Shown: positions 45,201 to 55,049, counted from the stretch's first letter. The stretch: 64,000 nt of DNA from Pseudoips prasinana (GCA_951640165.1 OX621252.1:15211934-15275933); one strand, 5' to 3'. Program-made: numbers and translations. The notes: a model not told the origin generated them from the letters alone.

Positions 45201-46030
45201 GCTAACACCGATTGTATACAACTTAACTTTTATATCGTGGAAATGAAACCTCAATTAATTTTCAAGGGTACTGTACCACTTCATGGGAATTTATTGAATT
45301 CTGCATTTAATTTTAGTAAAATATATGATAGTGGTATCTTATAAGAATATTTTTTAAAGTACTCTTATTCTCAATAACTATATATCACCTCTTCACACTC
45401 AAATAATATTTGAATGTCTTGTTCCGGCCTTCTTGTACTCGTATAACGTTAACAAGGGGAATTTTCGCAACTGGATCTTGATTCTTTTTTTTAGTGAAGC
45501 TCATTTATTATCTCATGATACGGTTGGTTGACAAAACAATTGCTACTTAGAGCCGTTCCTAACTACCATTTGCCCCCCGGATTTTAAAACGAGTCCAATA
45601 TATATTATTACGCATTTTATTCTTGTATATGTTCATAAAGATTCATAAAGTTTTTTAGCAAATATGACGCTCCAATATTTAATAATAAAACGCCCATTCA
45701 AAACTGCTGAAAATGTTAATGATCATCGTCATGTCAGCATAAAGACGACTATTCTGGTCAAATATCCAACGGCCACTGATTTCCAGCAACTCTCACAAGA
45801 TCAACGGTCCAGCCAGGACTTGTAACAAAAAATAAATAAAAAATAAATTTCGTTTGATTTGAGTTTTGGAGAAGGAATATAATTAGATATATTTATTCTA
45901 GATACAAATAGATTATTAGATCGTGGCTTATATATGTTTATATATAATTGTAATTTAATTTATGATAATAATGGTTTAGTTAAATACGACCATTTCGGCA
46001 ATTATTTTTTGAAATAATTCTCGAAATGGT
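42295..46030. other. Long AT-rich stretch with weak repeat traces
   Basis: No gene recognised. 43940-44050 has a worn 'ccactgttgggcaagggttc' block, a common lepidopteran retroposon end. 44540-44620 on the minus strand resembles a tRNA-derived SINE head ('cctcgttggtttagcggtaa'). 44133-44152 and 44199-44218 are 20-base arms of an inverted repeat with one mismatch and a 46-base loop. 45715-45830 is a worn RTE 3' end on the minus strand ('atcatcgtcatgtcagcata', 'tcaacggtcc'). The 107-codon frame at 44931-45254 has no recognisable motif. Confidence 0.4.
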
Positions 46031-46034
46031 TATT

Positions 46035-47850
46035 TACAGTTTAATAATAACGTTTATTGTGTCCAAAAGTTATACACAAACAATTTGGGTTTGGAGTCTT
46101 CATTTAAGCAAATAATGCCTGTATTAGAGGACTCCGCTCCTTCACAACAGTAGATACTTAAAACACAATAAAAACAAAATAAAACAAAATATGTAGAAAA
46201 TAGAGCAAAGTATTAGTTAAACAAAAATATAATTATGTGACCGTGTGTGAGAGTGTGCGTGTGTGTGTATGTGTTGTTGAGTATGTGTTGTACATGAGTG
46301 TTATGGATATGAAGTTGTATGAGTACGTGTGTGTGGATGTACGTGTAGGTGCGGGAGAGTCTCTGAGTGTATGAGCGGGTCGTGTACTTGTATTAAGTTA
46401 TATTTTGTAGGAGAGCTTCAGTATTATCATATGTCAGAGGTTTTATCCAGTCAATCAACATTTCTTTACATATATGATAAGATTTTGCATATACGAAAAT
46501 TTCTTTATTTATTTTGTTATACAATTGAGCTGATCGTTTACTAAATTGCATAGATCCGAAATTGGTCTTGGTTGTAGGTATTTGAACTATATTGTGTTTT
46601 CTTCTTTTAGCGTGTATATCCGAATTATAAGGTAAGGTTTTGTGCTTTTTTAAAATTATTTGAGTAATGTATAGTTTCCTAACTGACAATACATCACTAA
46701 GTTTATAGAGGTTCTCTGTAGAATATCTCCTTTTTTTAAAATGCATTATTTTGAGCAAGGCACGTTGTGCTCGCTCCAATTGGATGAATTTAGATTTAGT
46801 TGCCCCACCCCAAACAGGAATACAGTATATCAATATTGATTGTGCAAGAGAAATATATATTTGATTGAGCACATTTGCACCAGGCTTACCGCTACTCTGT
46901 ATAGCCCTAGGTAGCACATGACGCAGAGTCTTAAAAATCCAGTTTAGCTTGCGGACTCTATTGGCAACTTGCTCAAGATGAGGGTACCAGCACAATCTCT
47001 GATCCAACATTACCCCTAAATATTTTGTGCTAGAAACTTTGCCAATACTAGAACAGTTACAATTGTCAGCATTTGTACCATCACAAGTGTGTTGAGTACG
47101 ATTGCAGATGCTGAAACTTATAAAGTTTGTTTTGGAGGTATTTAATGTAAGAACATTAGCATTGAGCCAATTCGCAACCTGGGACATTCCTGTTTCAGCA
47201 CTTAGCTGCACATTATGCCATGATCTACCACAGAAGATGACAGCTGTATCATCGGCGTACGACAGGACTTTGGCATTAGGAATTTTCATGTTACACAGGT
47301 CGTTTATGTATATCAAGAAGAGCGTTGGACCTAATACACTGCCCTGGGGGACGCCGTATGATGATAGATCTGTGACATCACTCATATGTTGCCCCACTTT
47401 GACACTCTGCTTCCTATTTGAAAGATAGTTCTTAAACAGATCAAGCGCGATATCTCTAATACCTATTCTTTCCAGCTTGTTCACAAGGATAGGCGTAGAG
47501 ACGGTATCAAATGCCTTTCTAAGGTCCAAAAAGACAGTTAGGCACTTATCTCCATTGTCAAGATGATTAGCTACTAATGAAGTTAGTGTTATGACGGCGT
47601 CCTCAGTGGAAATACCTTGACGAAAACCAAACTGTGAGTCGGAGATGATATTGAATTTGTTTAAGTAATTAATAAGCCTAACATTTATTAATTTTTCAAT
47701 AATTTTGGATATACTAGTGAGAACAGAAATCGGTCTATAATTATTAATATCGTCTCTACCTCCACCCTTGTGCACAGGAGTAATAATGGCTATTTTTAGC
47801 GGGGCAGGGAAGATGCCAGTTCTAAAGCAGAGTTTAAGATATATTTTACT
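46035..47850 (-). mobile_element. Jockey-superfamily LINE, 5'-truncated
   Basis: The body runs from about 47850, inside the reverse transcriptase, through the stop at 46393 and a 3' untranslated region with a GT/AC-rich part (46225-46340), to a tail near 46035 (minus strand 'caataaacgttattattaaa'). At its 5' side it is fused to a piece of the family A repeat. No clear target duplication was read. Confidence 0.75.
46393..47850 (-). pseudogene. LINE reverse transcriptase, open over about 480 codons
   Basis: Uninterrupted minus-strand frame. Motifs in order: LKIAIITPVHKGG (fingers), DDINNYRPISVLTSISKIIE, QFGFRQGISTEDAV, motif A FLDLRKAFDTVS, motif B YGVPQGSVLGPTLFLIYIND, motif C SYADDTAVIF with both Asp, then SSTKYLGVMLDQRLCWYPHL and SWGGATK-like PVWGGATKSKFIQLERAQRA. 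The N-terminal endonuclease and the start of the RT are missing, so it cannot act alone, but the absence of any stop or frame change marks a young copy. The open frame extends about 20 codons into the adjoining family A repeat by chance of the junction. Confidence 0.88.
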
Positions 47851-47985
47851 ACATGTTGTCTGATGGACCTCGTGTGTATAGCGACGGTCGTGCTTTAATG
47901 CGACCACCGAATCCAGTGCACCAAACTAAGGAGACCCGGTTTCAACACGTTACAGTTGAGACGATCCGGCGAAACATATTGATGT
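47850..47985 (-). repeat. Family A repeat, coding-like block only
   Basis: On the minus strand reads QYVSPDRLNCNVLKPG and, after a frame change, GALDSVVALKHDRRYTHEVH, matching the block at 7600-7790 and 35420-35575. It joins the LINE body at about 47850 without the rest of the repeat. Confidence 0.7.
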
Positions 47986-47994
47986 GGGTATAAT

Positions 47995-48115
47995 TCAAAA
48001 TTCAAAAAGGCATTTATTCCGTTAAAATATTACATTTGTGTAGAATCGTCAATTTGTTTTTTACCCTACCGTGCAGTGCATGACGTGTCAGCTTCTGAGA
48101 AATTTATTGCATATT
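47995..48115 (-). repeat. LINE 3' end (family of 49965-50330)
   Basis: Minus strand: 'gacacgtcatgcactgcacg', 'gtagggtaaaaaacaaattg', then 'aacggaataaatgccttttt'. The plus-strand copy at 50230-50310 has the same words. Only the end of the 3' untranslated region is left. Confidence 0.7.
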
Positions 48116-48119
48116 TATT

Positions 48120-49280
48120 ACATATTTTATTATATTTTTGCACGATTTTAACCGGTGAACTGGTAATATAGTTTTATAATTGTGTCTATAATATGTGTCA
48201 CGTAAGTATTTAGAAGTCAAACCCGGCCGGCAAAAAAGTATTTAGAAAGTACCCGGCCGTGATTAATTCGACGATTAACTACTTAGGTTTATGAAAACTT
48301 TACATAAGCCATTTAAAAGCACCGCTCCGTTCAGAAAGCTATTTCTTAATACTAACATTGGATAGTTAATGATTACTTAGGGCTTCTGCTGATTAACGAC
48401 TTCTTGGAAATATTAAATTGGTTTTGATATCTGATCTGTGTTTTGCAGGAGAAACTTGCAGGATTTCAAGAGTCAACATACCGACGGGGAAAATTCACTT
48501 TGCCCAGATCTTCTAGAAACGCGAACGACTATCTTATTACGATTCCTTTGATTATTAGGTACATTTTTTTTGGATACGGTAATGGAAGTATCGTGCTATG
48601 AAAGGAAGTATGAATATTATAATAGAAACAGGGACTAGATTGCATAGTGCATATTGCAACGGTGTCTAATAACAAGAAAAAAAATATCTCTTAACTCGCT
48701 CAGTTCAGAAATTCCAAATTCAAATGTAAACATTTAATAAGCCTGTGTACAACTTCCGTGTTTTAACTAAGCTTGCTTATAATGGAATGTTTTAAACAAC
48801 TTGTGTTCACGACTATTCAGAGTCTTTAGTAACGTGTAAAATAGAGAGATTGAAAAAATAGTTTAGTTTGTACTTGCAGCGTTGCGTTATACGATTATAC
48901 GAATTACCTACAGTCAGCAAATAACAACTCTCTAGTACCAATTTGGGCGCTAATCACTACTTAATCACCTAGCTCTGTTTAAATATCAGCTCCTTAAGTT
49001 ACGTTCACTATATGTATATGTGACACCTTTTTTGGGTATATACCGAATATATTTAGGAATAATAAATTAAAATTTGAAAAATCGCTGTCAGGAAGATATT
49101 TATCTGACAATTATTGCTTTCATGAAGACCATTATTAGTTTTAAGACTATATTGTTTTATCCCTTGAGTCGCGAGCATGCTGACGATAAGCAGGCGCCAT
49201 TGTTTAATGTTTGTAATAAAAATTTAAGAATAGAATGGACTATCATCATTCGCTTCAGATATGGTCACAAAGATGGTAGA
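48120..49280. other. No gene recognised
   Basis: Near 48220-48260 the word 'acccggccg' appears twice within 40 bases around 'aaaaagtatttagaa'. An 85-codon frame from 49074 has no motif and starts with a non-ATG codon. Confidence 0.4.
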
Positions 49281-49282
49281 TA

Positions 49283-49417
49283 CAGACGCCAGCACATCCA
49301 GCTACCCCAATCTGTCAAATTTCTTTTATAGATTTTCAACTTTATCACATAAGCATAAGGTTCACTTTCAATTGGGGAAATTTTACAGATTGGGGTAGCT
49401 TGATGTGCTGGCGTCTG
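49283..49417. mobile_element. 135-bp Tc1/mariner-like MITE, copy 3
   Basis: Same length as copy 1, with CAGACGCCAGCACATCC ends and TA on both sides (49281-49282, 49418-49419). Its interior has the reverse orientation. On the minus strand the open frame IESEPYAYVIKLKIYK then NLTDWGSWMCWRLY is kept, with only conservative-looking changes from copy 1. Confidence 0.88.
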
Positions 49418-49964
49418 TACATAGTTATGCAGGGTTGCCGACAGACCCTCAGTGGGCATGCGAATATTAAAGATTAGTTTTTAATTAAACACAATTTCCA
49501 AGTATTTTTAATCCACTTACATACATAAGTATGTTAAGTATACAAATAACTATTATTTATATATAGATATTTGTTAGAATCGAATCTCTATCGAAGTATT
49601 AAGGAAAACAAAAGCATGAATACCTTGAAAATGCTGTTTTAAGTTTCTTACCCTTCTTTGTGAACTTTGTTTCTTTGGTTATTATTATAGGTATAAACCA
49701 ATGGTGCATGAGTGCAGAGTGCAATGCCGTGGGGCATTTGGTCCATAATTTCAAGCGACGCGGACGGCAACAGCGAACTATCCTTTGTTTCTCTTCAAAT
49801 CCAGTTTTTGTTCTTAGGAACAATGATGTTAAAAACATAGTTGCGTTATTAAGGTGCGCTATTATTTAACCCTCTTATAACTTCGTAGCTGCATGTTGTA
49901 CACAAAAGATTTTATGCTCAATATTAAAAAGGTTTTCTATTATAATCTGAACATTGATAATTCT

Positions 49965-50330
49965 TTGATATTTAGACTTGAGTCTTGAGATCCTATAACA
50001 AACTTCCCAATGATATAAGAGAATTGTCTACGAATAAGTTTAAAAGAATTATTAAAACCAAATTACAAATATAGGCAGGGCATATTACAACATTTCTGAT
50101 TATTTAAGTGATAAAAGTGCTTGGTATTGAGTTGTTCTGAATCAACACACATGATTGTAATTAATCTTAAGTATATTTTATTTTAAAAAGGATTCCTACT
50201 GAGTTTTCTGGCCGTCTTTCTCAGTAGCTGCCACGTCATGCACTACACGGTAGGGTAAAAAAAATATGACGATTCCACATATATGTAAATTTTTTACGGA
50301 ATAAATAATTTTTGACTTTGTCTTTCAGTT
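49965..50330 (+). pseudogene. LINE C-terminal relic and 3' untranslated region
   Basis: The plus strand reads VLRSYNKLPNDIRELSTNKF and KRIIKTKLQI, then, in other frames, GYYNISDYLSDKSAWY-like text. This is the C terminus of a Jockey-superfamily reverse transcriptase. The 3' region follows: 'ctgccacgtcatgcactaca', 'cggtagggtaaaaaaaatat', 'ttacggaataaataattttt'. Confidence 0.7.
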
Positions 50331-50580
50331 TTCAGAAAATTTGTTCAAACTTATACCTGCCACTCAGTCCGAAACAGATCCTCTCGCCATAAGATGTATC
50401 ACCTAAATGAATGTCTACCACCTTGCGTTCACAAAACTGCATCATCACAATAAACTTTTTACCACGCACAAATTTTCTGTGGAATAAATTAACTGCGAAT
50501 GTAATTCCTTTCCAAATGGTATGATATGGCCTATATTTTTCTTCTAAGCTGGCAACGCACTTTATAAAAATAATAATATC

Positions 50581-50635
50581 GCCCGCACTAGGAAATCTAA
50601 TCCCTGTCTCGCGGGATACTTTACAAACATATAAT
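50581..50635 (-). repeat. SINE family 1, copy 3, 3' part
   Basis: Matches the end of the SINE at 37886-37940; an ATTATTATT-type tail borders it (50566-50580). It breaks off exactly at the hAT terminus, and its last eight bases (50628-50635) are the left target duplication. Confidence 0.85.
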
Positions 50636-50852
50636 CAGGGTTGGGCAGTATTTGAACTACTTGTAATTAAAATACAAATACGTATTTGGTATTTGTATTT
50701 CAATTACTACCTTACAATGTAGTTTGTAATTCGTATTTAAAATACCTGATCCCAAGGTATTTTGTAATTAGTATTTAAAATACTTGAAGCTTCAAAATAC
50801 ATTTTAACATTAAAATACACTTAAGTCTCATTTTGATTAATTGGATAAACTG

Positions 50853-50926
<74 letters not shown>
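50853..50926. repeat. poly(A) plus (AT)n microsatellite
   Basis: About 31 A bases followed by about 43 bases of AT dinucleotides, inside the hAT relic. It lies beside the palindrome at 50935. Either expansion within the transposon or the tail of something lost is possible. Confidence 0.9.
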
Positions 50927-50929
<3 letters not shown>

Positions 50930-50934
50930 TTTTA

Positions 50935-50978
50935 TAGCGATAGTGAGTTAATATTGTTATATTAACTCACTATCGCTA
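50935..50978. repeat. Perfect palindrome, 20-bp arms, 4-base loop
   Basis: Arms 50935-50954 and 50959-50978 are exact reverse complements, located at the border between the (AT)n stretch and the recognisable hAT coding remnant. Confidence 0.95.
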
Positions 50979-51049
50979 ATATATAAACTAGAAACTAGGG
51001 ACAGAGAATTATATTTGCTTGGCACCTCAGATGTGCCAGCCATAGTCTT

Positions 51050-52033
51050 TTGGTCACTACAGATATGAATAACTTCATCAAAGCTACTCGTGTTAGCAGG
51101 GTTCACTATTCAGCAATTGCTAAATGTGCTTTGTTATGGAAGATGCCCAGAAGTCCCAAATCAGTTGAAGTCATAAAAGACTGTCTTGAATATCAGTGAA
51201 TATATCCCTGTCCCACAAGATGGAACTCTCTTCATAACTTTATAGCACAGCTTGTTGATGACCTATTTGATAAGTTGGATAAGAGTAACACTTTGTCTGC
51301 CATGGAACTCGAATATTTGGTGGAAATCATTGAAGTATTAAAACCAATTGCTACAGCTCTAGATTACATTCAGGGCAACAATTGTTTTGTTACTATGGCA
51401 AACTCTTGCCTACTTTAATGTCTGTAAGAACCAGATTACATCGACTGCAGGATAGCAACTTCAGGCAGTTTACTCTCATTGTACCACAACTAATAGAGAG
51501 CTTTAAAAAAAGATAAAATAAGTTTTAAAAAATCGTCGCCTGTAGTAAATAGAGCCGTATTGGCGTCATGCTGCCACCCTAGTTATAAAATGCGTTGGTT
51601 GCCAGAAGGCATCACAGCAGATGGGAGGCTAGGAATTCAAAATCTCGCCATTTGTGCCTTAGAAACAAGTTACAAAATTGAAATAATGCCTGAAAGCAGC
51701 AGGAGTAAAACCACTAGTAAAGAAGATTATGATTTTATTGTTTTTCGGAACCGAGACGGTGATTAACTGCAGACATTTAAAATGCAGTTAGAATTGGTTA
51801 GCTTCCTAAAAGATAGAAGCAAAGTGCTTTCAATACTTGAGAGCTATCCAAATATTAAAAAAAATGTGTTCATACAATTTAACACATGTTTGTGCTCACC
51901 AGAACCTGTAGAAAGATTGTTTTCTTTAGCAGGTTTTATTCACTCTCCAACGAAAGGCTGGTTTTCTGACAGTACATTTAAATATAGATATTTAAATGTA
52001 CTGTCAGAAAACCAGCCTTTAGAGTGTTTATAA
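51050..52033 (+). pseudogene. hAT transposase, decayed C-terminal half
   Basis: Plus-strand pieces in several frames: PTRWNSLHNFIAQLVDDLFD (a TRWNS motif found in many hAT proteins), DKSNTLSAMELEYLVEIIEV and LKPIATALDYIQ, then VLASCCHPSYKMRWLPEG, and finally the dimerisation region CLCSPEPVERLFSLAGFIHS, normally PxERxFSxAG. Many stops and frame changes interrupt it. After SPTKGWFSDSTF the normal C terminus is replaced by the inverted copy formed by the palindrome 51953-52020, ending QPLECL-stop. The N-terminal BED finger and first catalytic Asp are not visible. Confidence 0.85.
51953..52020. repeat. Perfect palindrome, 33-bp arms, 2-base loop
   Basis: Arms 51953-51985 and 51988-52020 are exact reverse complements. 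The left arm is transposase coding sequence (KGWFSDSTFKY); the right arm is its inverted copy. Confidence 0.95.
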
Positions 52034-52298
52034 AATGAAACTTTGGTTTTACTGAATAATTAATCTTGTTTCCTCTACTTTCATTTCAGCCCGTGCTTGT
52101 CTAGATTACATACTTTGTATCTTGTAATTTGTATTCCAATTAGACATAGCTAAAATACTGTATTTTGTATTTTATATTTCAAATACCTTACTTAAAGATA
52201 TTTTGCATTTCGTATTTTAATTACTTGCGATATAGCATTTTGTAATTTATATTTCAATTAAAGCAAAGCATGTATTTTACCCAGCCCTGCATAAAATA

Positions 52299-52436
52299 GA
52301 CGGACAAAAAATTTATCCAGGCTCCGAACAACTATTTATGGGTCACACAAAAAGTTTTCCGGCGCGGGAATCTGAAGTCTGAACCCGGGACACGAAGCGA
52401 TGGGACAAGTGTCTTAGCTGCTGCGCCACACGTGCT
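52299..52436 (-). repeat. SINE family 1, copy 3, tRNA-like head part
   Basis: Resumes with 'agacggacaaa' exactly where 50635 broke off and continues through 'gaacaactatttatgggtca' and a B-box region disturbed by an 11-base insertion ('aatctgaagtctgaacccgg') to the head near 52436. Confidence 0.85.
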
Positions 52437-52669
52437 TGCACTCCTCTAACGTTGCAAGTAACGATTGGTGGCGGTGATCACTTATCATCAGGTGACAAGT
52501 ATGCACGTGTGCCATGCAAATCTTAAAAAAATATAATTGTGTAAAGTTCTCTTTTTTCTCGTACCTTTTCTGGTTACCCTGGCGTTAGAGCAGTTCAAGC
52601 CACCTAGTAGACCTCTGAGGTAATTTAACGACTGTGAAAGCTATACGTGCCCTCGGATGGTTAGATATA

Positions 52670-54261
52670 CACACATCAACACAATCTAGGGATATTGAAC
52701 ATTTCATTGATTATCTAGAAAACTATAAACATTTTGTTATGACTGTAAATGGAAGAATTAAAGATAATTTCATGGCCGATATTTAAACATTAACAACACG
52801 ATGCGATTTTGTTTTTCTAATTAATAAAAGTCTTAAATTAATTAAGCCATAGAAAATTACTGAGTGAACAAAAACATTTTATTCTTATAAAATTATTCAA
52901 TCGAATTAAATGAATAAAAATCTTACCAAATCTGATAATCAGTAATCGGTATTTCCTCCTCTAACATTAATCACACAGCGGCAACGATTTTCCATACTTA
53001 AAATTAAGGTGTCAATGTCTTGCTGGGGTATGCAGTCCCAAGTTCTTTTTAAATGTTCGAAAAGTTGTTCTTCTGTTGTCAAGTTGGGCGGAAAATCCCT
53101 CAATGCTCTTCGCTGTAACATGTCCCAGGCGTGTTCAATTGGGTTTAAGTCTGGCGACTGTGGAGGCCAATCTAATACCTGAACATCGTGTTCTCGAAGG
53201 GCGGCCCTCACCAGCCGCGCTGTATGGGAAGGTGCATTGTCATGCATGAGCTGAAATTCTTGCCCCGTTAGGGCCCTGAGCGGGACAATGACACGTCCTA
53301 CTACCTCCTCACGGTATCTATGGGCAGTCATGCTGCCCTGAATCCAAATGAGTTGGGTTCGTCCGCCGATTCGTATTCCTGCCCACACCATAATTGTCCC
53401 GCCTTGGTAAGAGTGGACCTCCTGTGGATGTCGGAGACGGCTGACCCTGCCTGGAGTTCTCCAAACGCGTGTTCGTCTCGAATCTGGATGAAATCCATAG
53501 CGGGACTCATCAGTGAACAGCACCAATGACCATTGTTGATCACTCCATGTCAAATGTTCTTGAGCCCATAAAAGTCGCCTACCGCGATTGCCACGTCGCA
53601 GCGCTGGGACTCGTAGCGGTCTGCGAGCATGAAGACCAACTTCATGCAGCCTCCTTCGCACGGTTTGGTCGCTCACCAGCAGCTGCTGACCCTCCTGGAG
53701 CCTTTGCACTAGTTGCATCGCTGTGATATTGGGTAGTCTTCTGGCGGTCATTTGGAGAAATCGATCCTGTCTCTGAGTGGTAACACGATATCTACCTGTG
53801 TGCCGTTCTGCCACATCTCCAGTAGCGCGATAACGTGACCACAGCCTGGATACCACATTTTGGCTTGTGCCCAGAGACTCAGCAACGACGCGTTGAATAG
53901 CACCGTTTTGTAACATGCCAACTGCCCGTAACATTTCATCTCGACTCAAATGATGGCGTGGCATGACGCTAAAAAGCTTACACAACCAATTGAGAAAAGA
54001 AAATAAAACAATTTATCAGGTTTTCTTCAATTAACACGCAAAAAAAATTTTAATGCAACTTCTTGAAATTAGATACAACTCAAGATTGCGCTGTGCTTTG
54101 CGTGTTTTCATTTGTTTCTCATTTTAATTTTTAAATTTTGAATAAAGAATAGACAAGGTTTAAATCTGTAAATAAACTTTTTAAGGAAACTAAATAGGTT
54201 TTAAACAATAAAGCCATGTTTGATTTCAAAATAACGTATCCCTAGACTTTGTTGATGTGTG
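52670..54261 (-). mobile_element. Tc1/mariner-type transposon, apparently complete
   Basis: Inverted ends of about 25-28 bases (left 'cacacatcaacacaatctag', right its reverse complement with two changes) are bounded by TA (52668-52669 and 54262-54263), as for Tc1/mariner elements. The 1.59-kb body holds one uninterrupted transposase gene that is GC-rich against AT-rich element ends and flanks, suggesting recent arrival or coding constraint. Confidence 0.9.
52939..53964 (-). CDS. Tc1-like DD34E transposase, intact
   Basis: 341-codon frame from ATG at 53964 (MPRHHLSRDEMLRAVGMLQN); the frame is open seven codons further upstream but without another ATG in good position. N-terminal part: two helix-turn-helix DNA-binding regions (about residues 6-50, RVVAESLGTSQNVVSRLWSR, and 63-115, with ITAMQLVQRLQ and VSDQTVRRRLHE). 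A basic linker HARRPLRVPALRRGNRGRR follows. Catalytic domain: Asp in LFTDESRYG, Asp in MHDNAPSHTA and Glu in SPDLNPIEHAWD, with 34 residues between the last two, that is DD34E. The enzyme would excise the element and insert it at TA. No stop, frame change or missing catalytic residue is seen, so it may be functional; terminal repeats differ slightly. Confidence 0.93.
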   Translation of the reverse strand: MPRHHLSRDEMLRAVGMLQNGAIQRVVAESLGTSQNVVSRLWSRYRATGDVAERHTGRYRVTTQRQDRFLQMTARRLPNITAMQLVQRLQEGQQLLVSDQTVRRRLHEVGLHARRPLRVPALRRGNRGRRLLWAQEHLTWSDQQWSLVLFTDESRYGFHPDSRRTRVWRTPGRVSRLRHPQEVHSYQGGTIMVWAGIRIGGRTQLIWIQGSMTAHRYREEVVGRVIVPLRALTGQEFQLMHDNAPSHTARLVRAALREHDVQVLDWPPQSPDLNPIEHAWDMLQRRALRDFPPNLTTEEQLFEHLKRTWDCIPQQDIDTLILSMENRCRCVINVRGGNTDY

Positions 54262-54279
54262 TATATCCACGTGGGTGAC

Positions 54280-54400
54280 CATCTGTCTATATTGGGCCCT
54301 CCTAGAAGCCAGAATCAACCGTGACCCGCAGTGAAATGACACTGAAGGATGAGGATTAGCTATGTCTAGAAGAATCGCGTTAACTGTCTTGGATCACGCA
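54280..54400 (+). repeat. Family B interspersed repeat, copy 3
   Basis: Shares 'aatgacactgaaggatgagg' and 'gaatcgcgttaactgtcttg' then 'gatcacgcatatttac' with copies 1 and 2. It lies just outside the right end of the Tc1-type element. Confidence 0.6.
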
Positions 54401-54611
54401 TATTTACTAGAATACAAGGAATTCAAATAAAATGGTTCCATTTAGCAAATAGTCAAACTGTCTAAGATTAACATACTAATTATCTTTAGCCCTTTCAATT
54501 TAGTTCCTAAATTTCTTTCACGTAATATTGAATGAAAATAATATATGTTAGATATACTCTGGACTTGACCTGGCTTAGTACCTAGTTCATGCAGTTCTAT
54601 GTTTCCTTCTC

Positions 54612-55045
54612 ATAATAGTTTTTTTTTGTTAAGGTAAGGCGAGTTTTTACGCATTCCACCCGCAAAAAGTGTCTGCGAATGGGTATATGGGGACTCATAC
54701 TGACTAAATCTAACCTGCCGTGGAGTTCTCTTAGCGCTTGGTGGAGTGAGCCCCAGGAACGCTAGTATGCTGCTCTGGGGTCCCTTTTTTACGCCATGCC
54801 CCAGGTGATTGGTGCACAAACCCTCGGAGGGCTCTGATTTTTCCTTCCTTATTGCCGACTCCTGCCATTCGGGCACACTGACTGGACCATAAACAGATCG
54901 CGGTCTTCCCGGAGTTGCTTGCAATTGGCGACATTAGAGGACTATGCTCTTGCTGCCACCGCAGCTGCGAGGCCACACGCCTGTACCCACGAGCTGAATA
55001 GGATCTCTCCCGAGCCAGATTGGCAGCCTCTTTCTGTTTCATATA
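54612..55045 (-). pseudogene. R1-clade LINE 3' region, copy 2
   Basis: Parallel to 9930-10225 on the minus strand: GRPRSVYGPVSVPEWQESAI and NHLGHGVKKGP correspond to GRQRTVCGAVAVPYWQESAI and DHLGHGTKRG. It begins near 55045 with a Lys/Arg-rich stretch (MKQKEAANLARERSYSARGY) and ends in an A run (plus-strand T run 54620-54629). The same block at the ends of two copies marks it as the 3' part of the element; the similarity may reflect shared non-coding sequence rather than protein. Confidence 0.7.
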
Positions 55046-55049
55046 AGCT

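Larger units (their letters stand above)
50636..52290 (+). mobile_element. hAT-superfamily DNA transposon relic
   Basis: Left end CAGGGTTGGGCAGTATTT and right end (reverse complement) CAGGGCTGGGTAAAATAC are typical hAT termini. Eight-base flanking repeats catataat (50628-50635) and cataaaat (52291-52298) differ by one base and match the hAT target-duplication length. Near both ends AAAATAC/GTATTT words recur as subterminal repeats. The interior has a 31-base A run and an (AT)n stretch (50853-50926), a perfect palindrome (50935-50978) and a decayed transposase (51050-52033). Confidence 0.9.
50340..52500 (+). mobile_element. CR1-like LINE 3' end carrying two nested insertions
   Basis: The LINE end family of 41915-42290 occupies 50340-50575 ('ttttctgtggaataaattaa', 'aagctggcaacgcactttat') and resumes at 52437-52500 ('cactcctctaacgttgcaag', 'gtgatcacttatcatcaggt'). 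Everything between is a SINE (minus strand), itself split by a hAT transposon. Confidence 0.8.

Noticed and set aside
44931..45254. 107-codon minus-strand frame as a hypothetical gene
   Set aside because: No motif, no repeat relation and no neighbouring exon-like frame. The length is within what chance allows in 64 kb.
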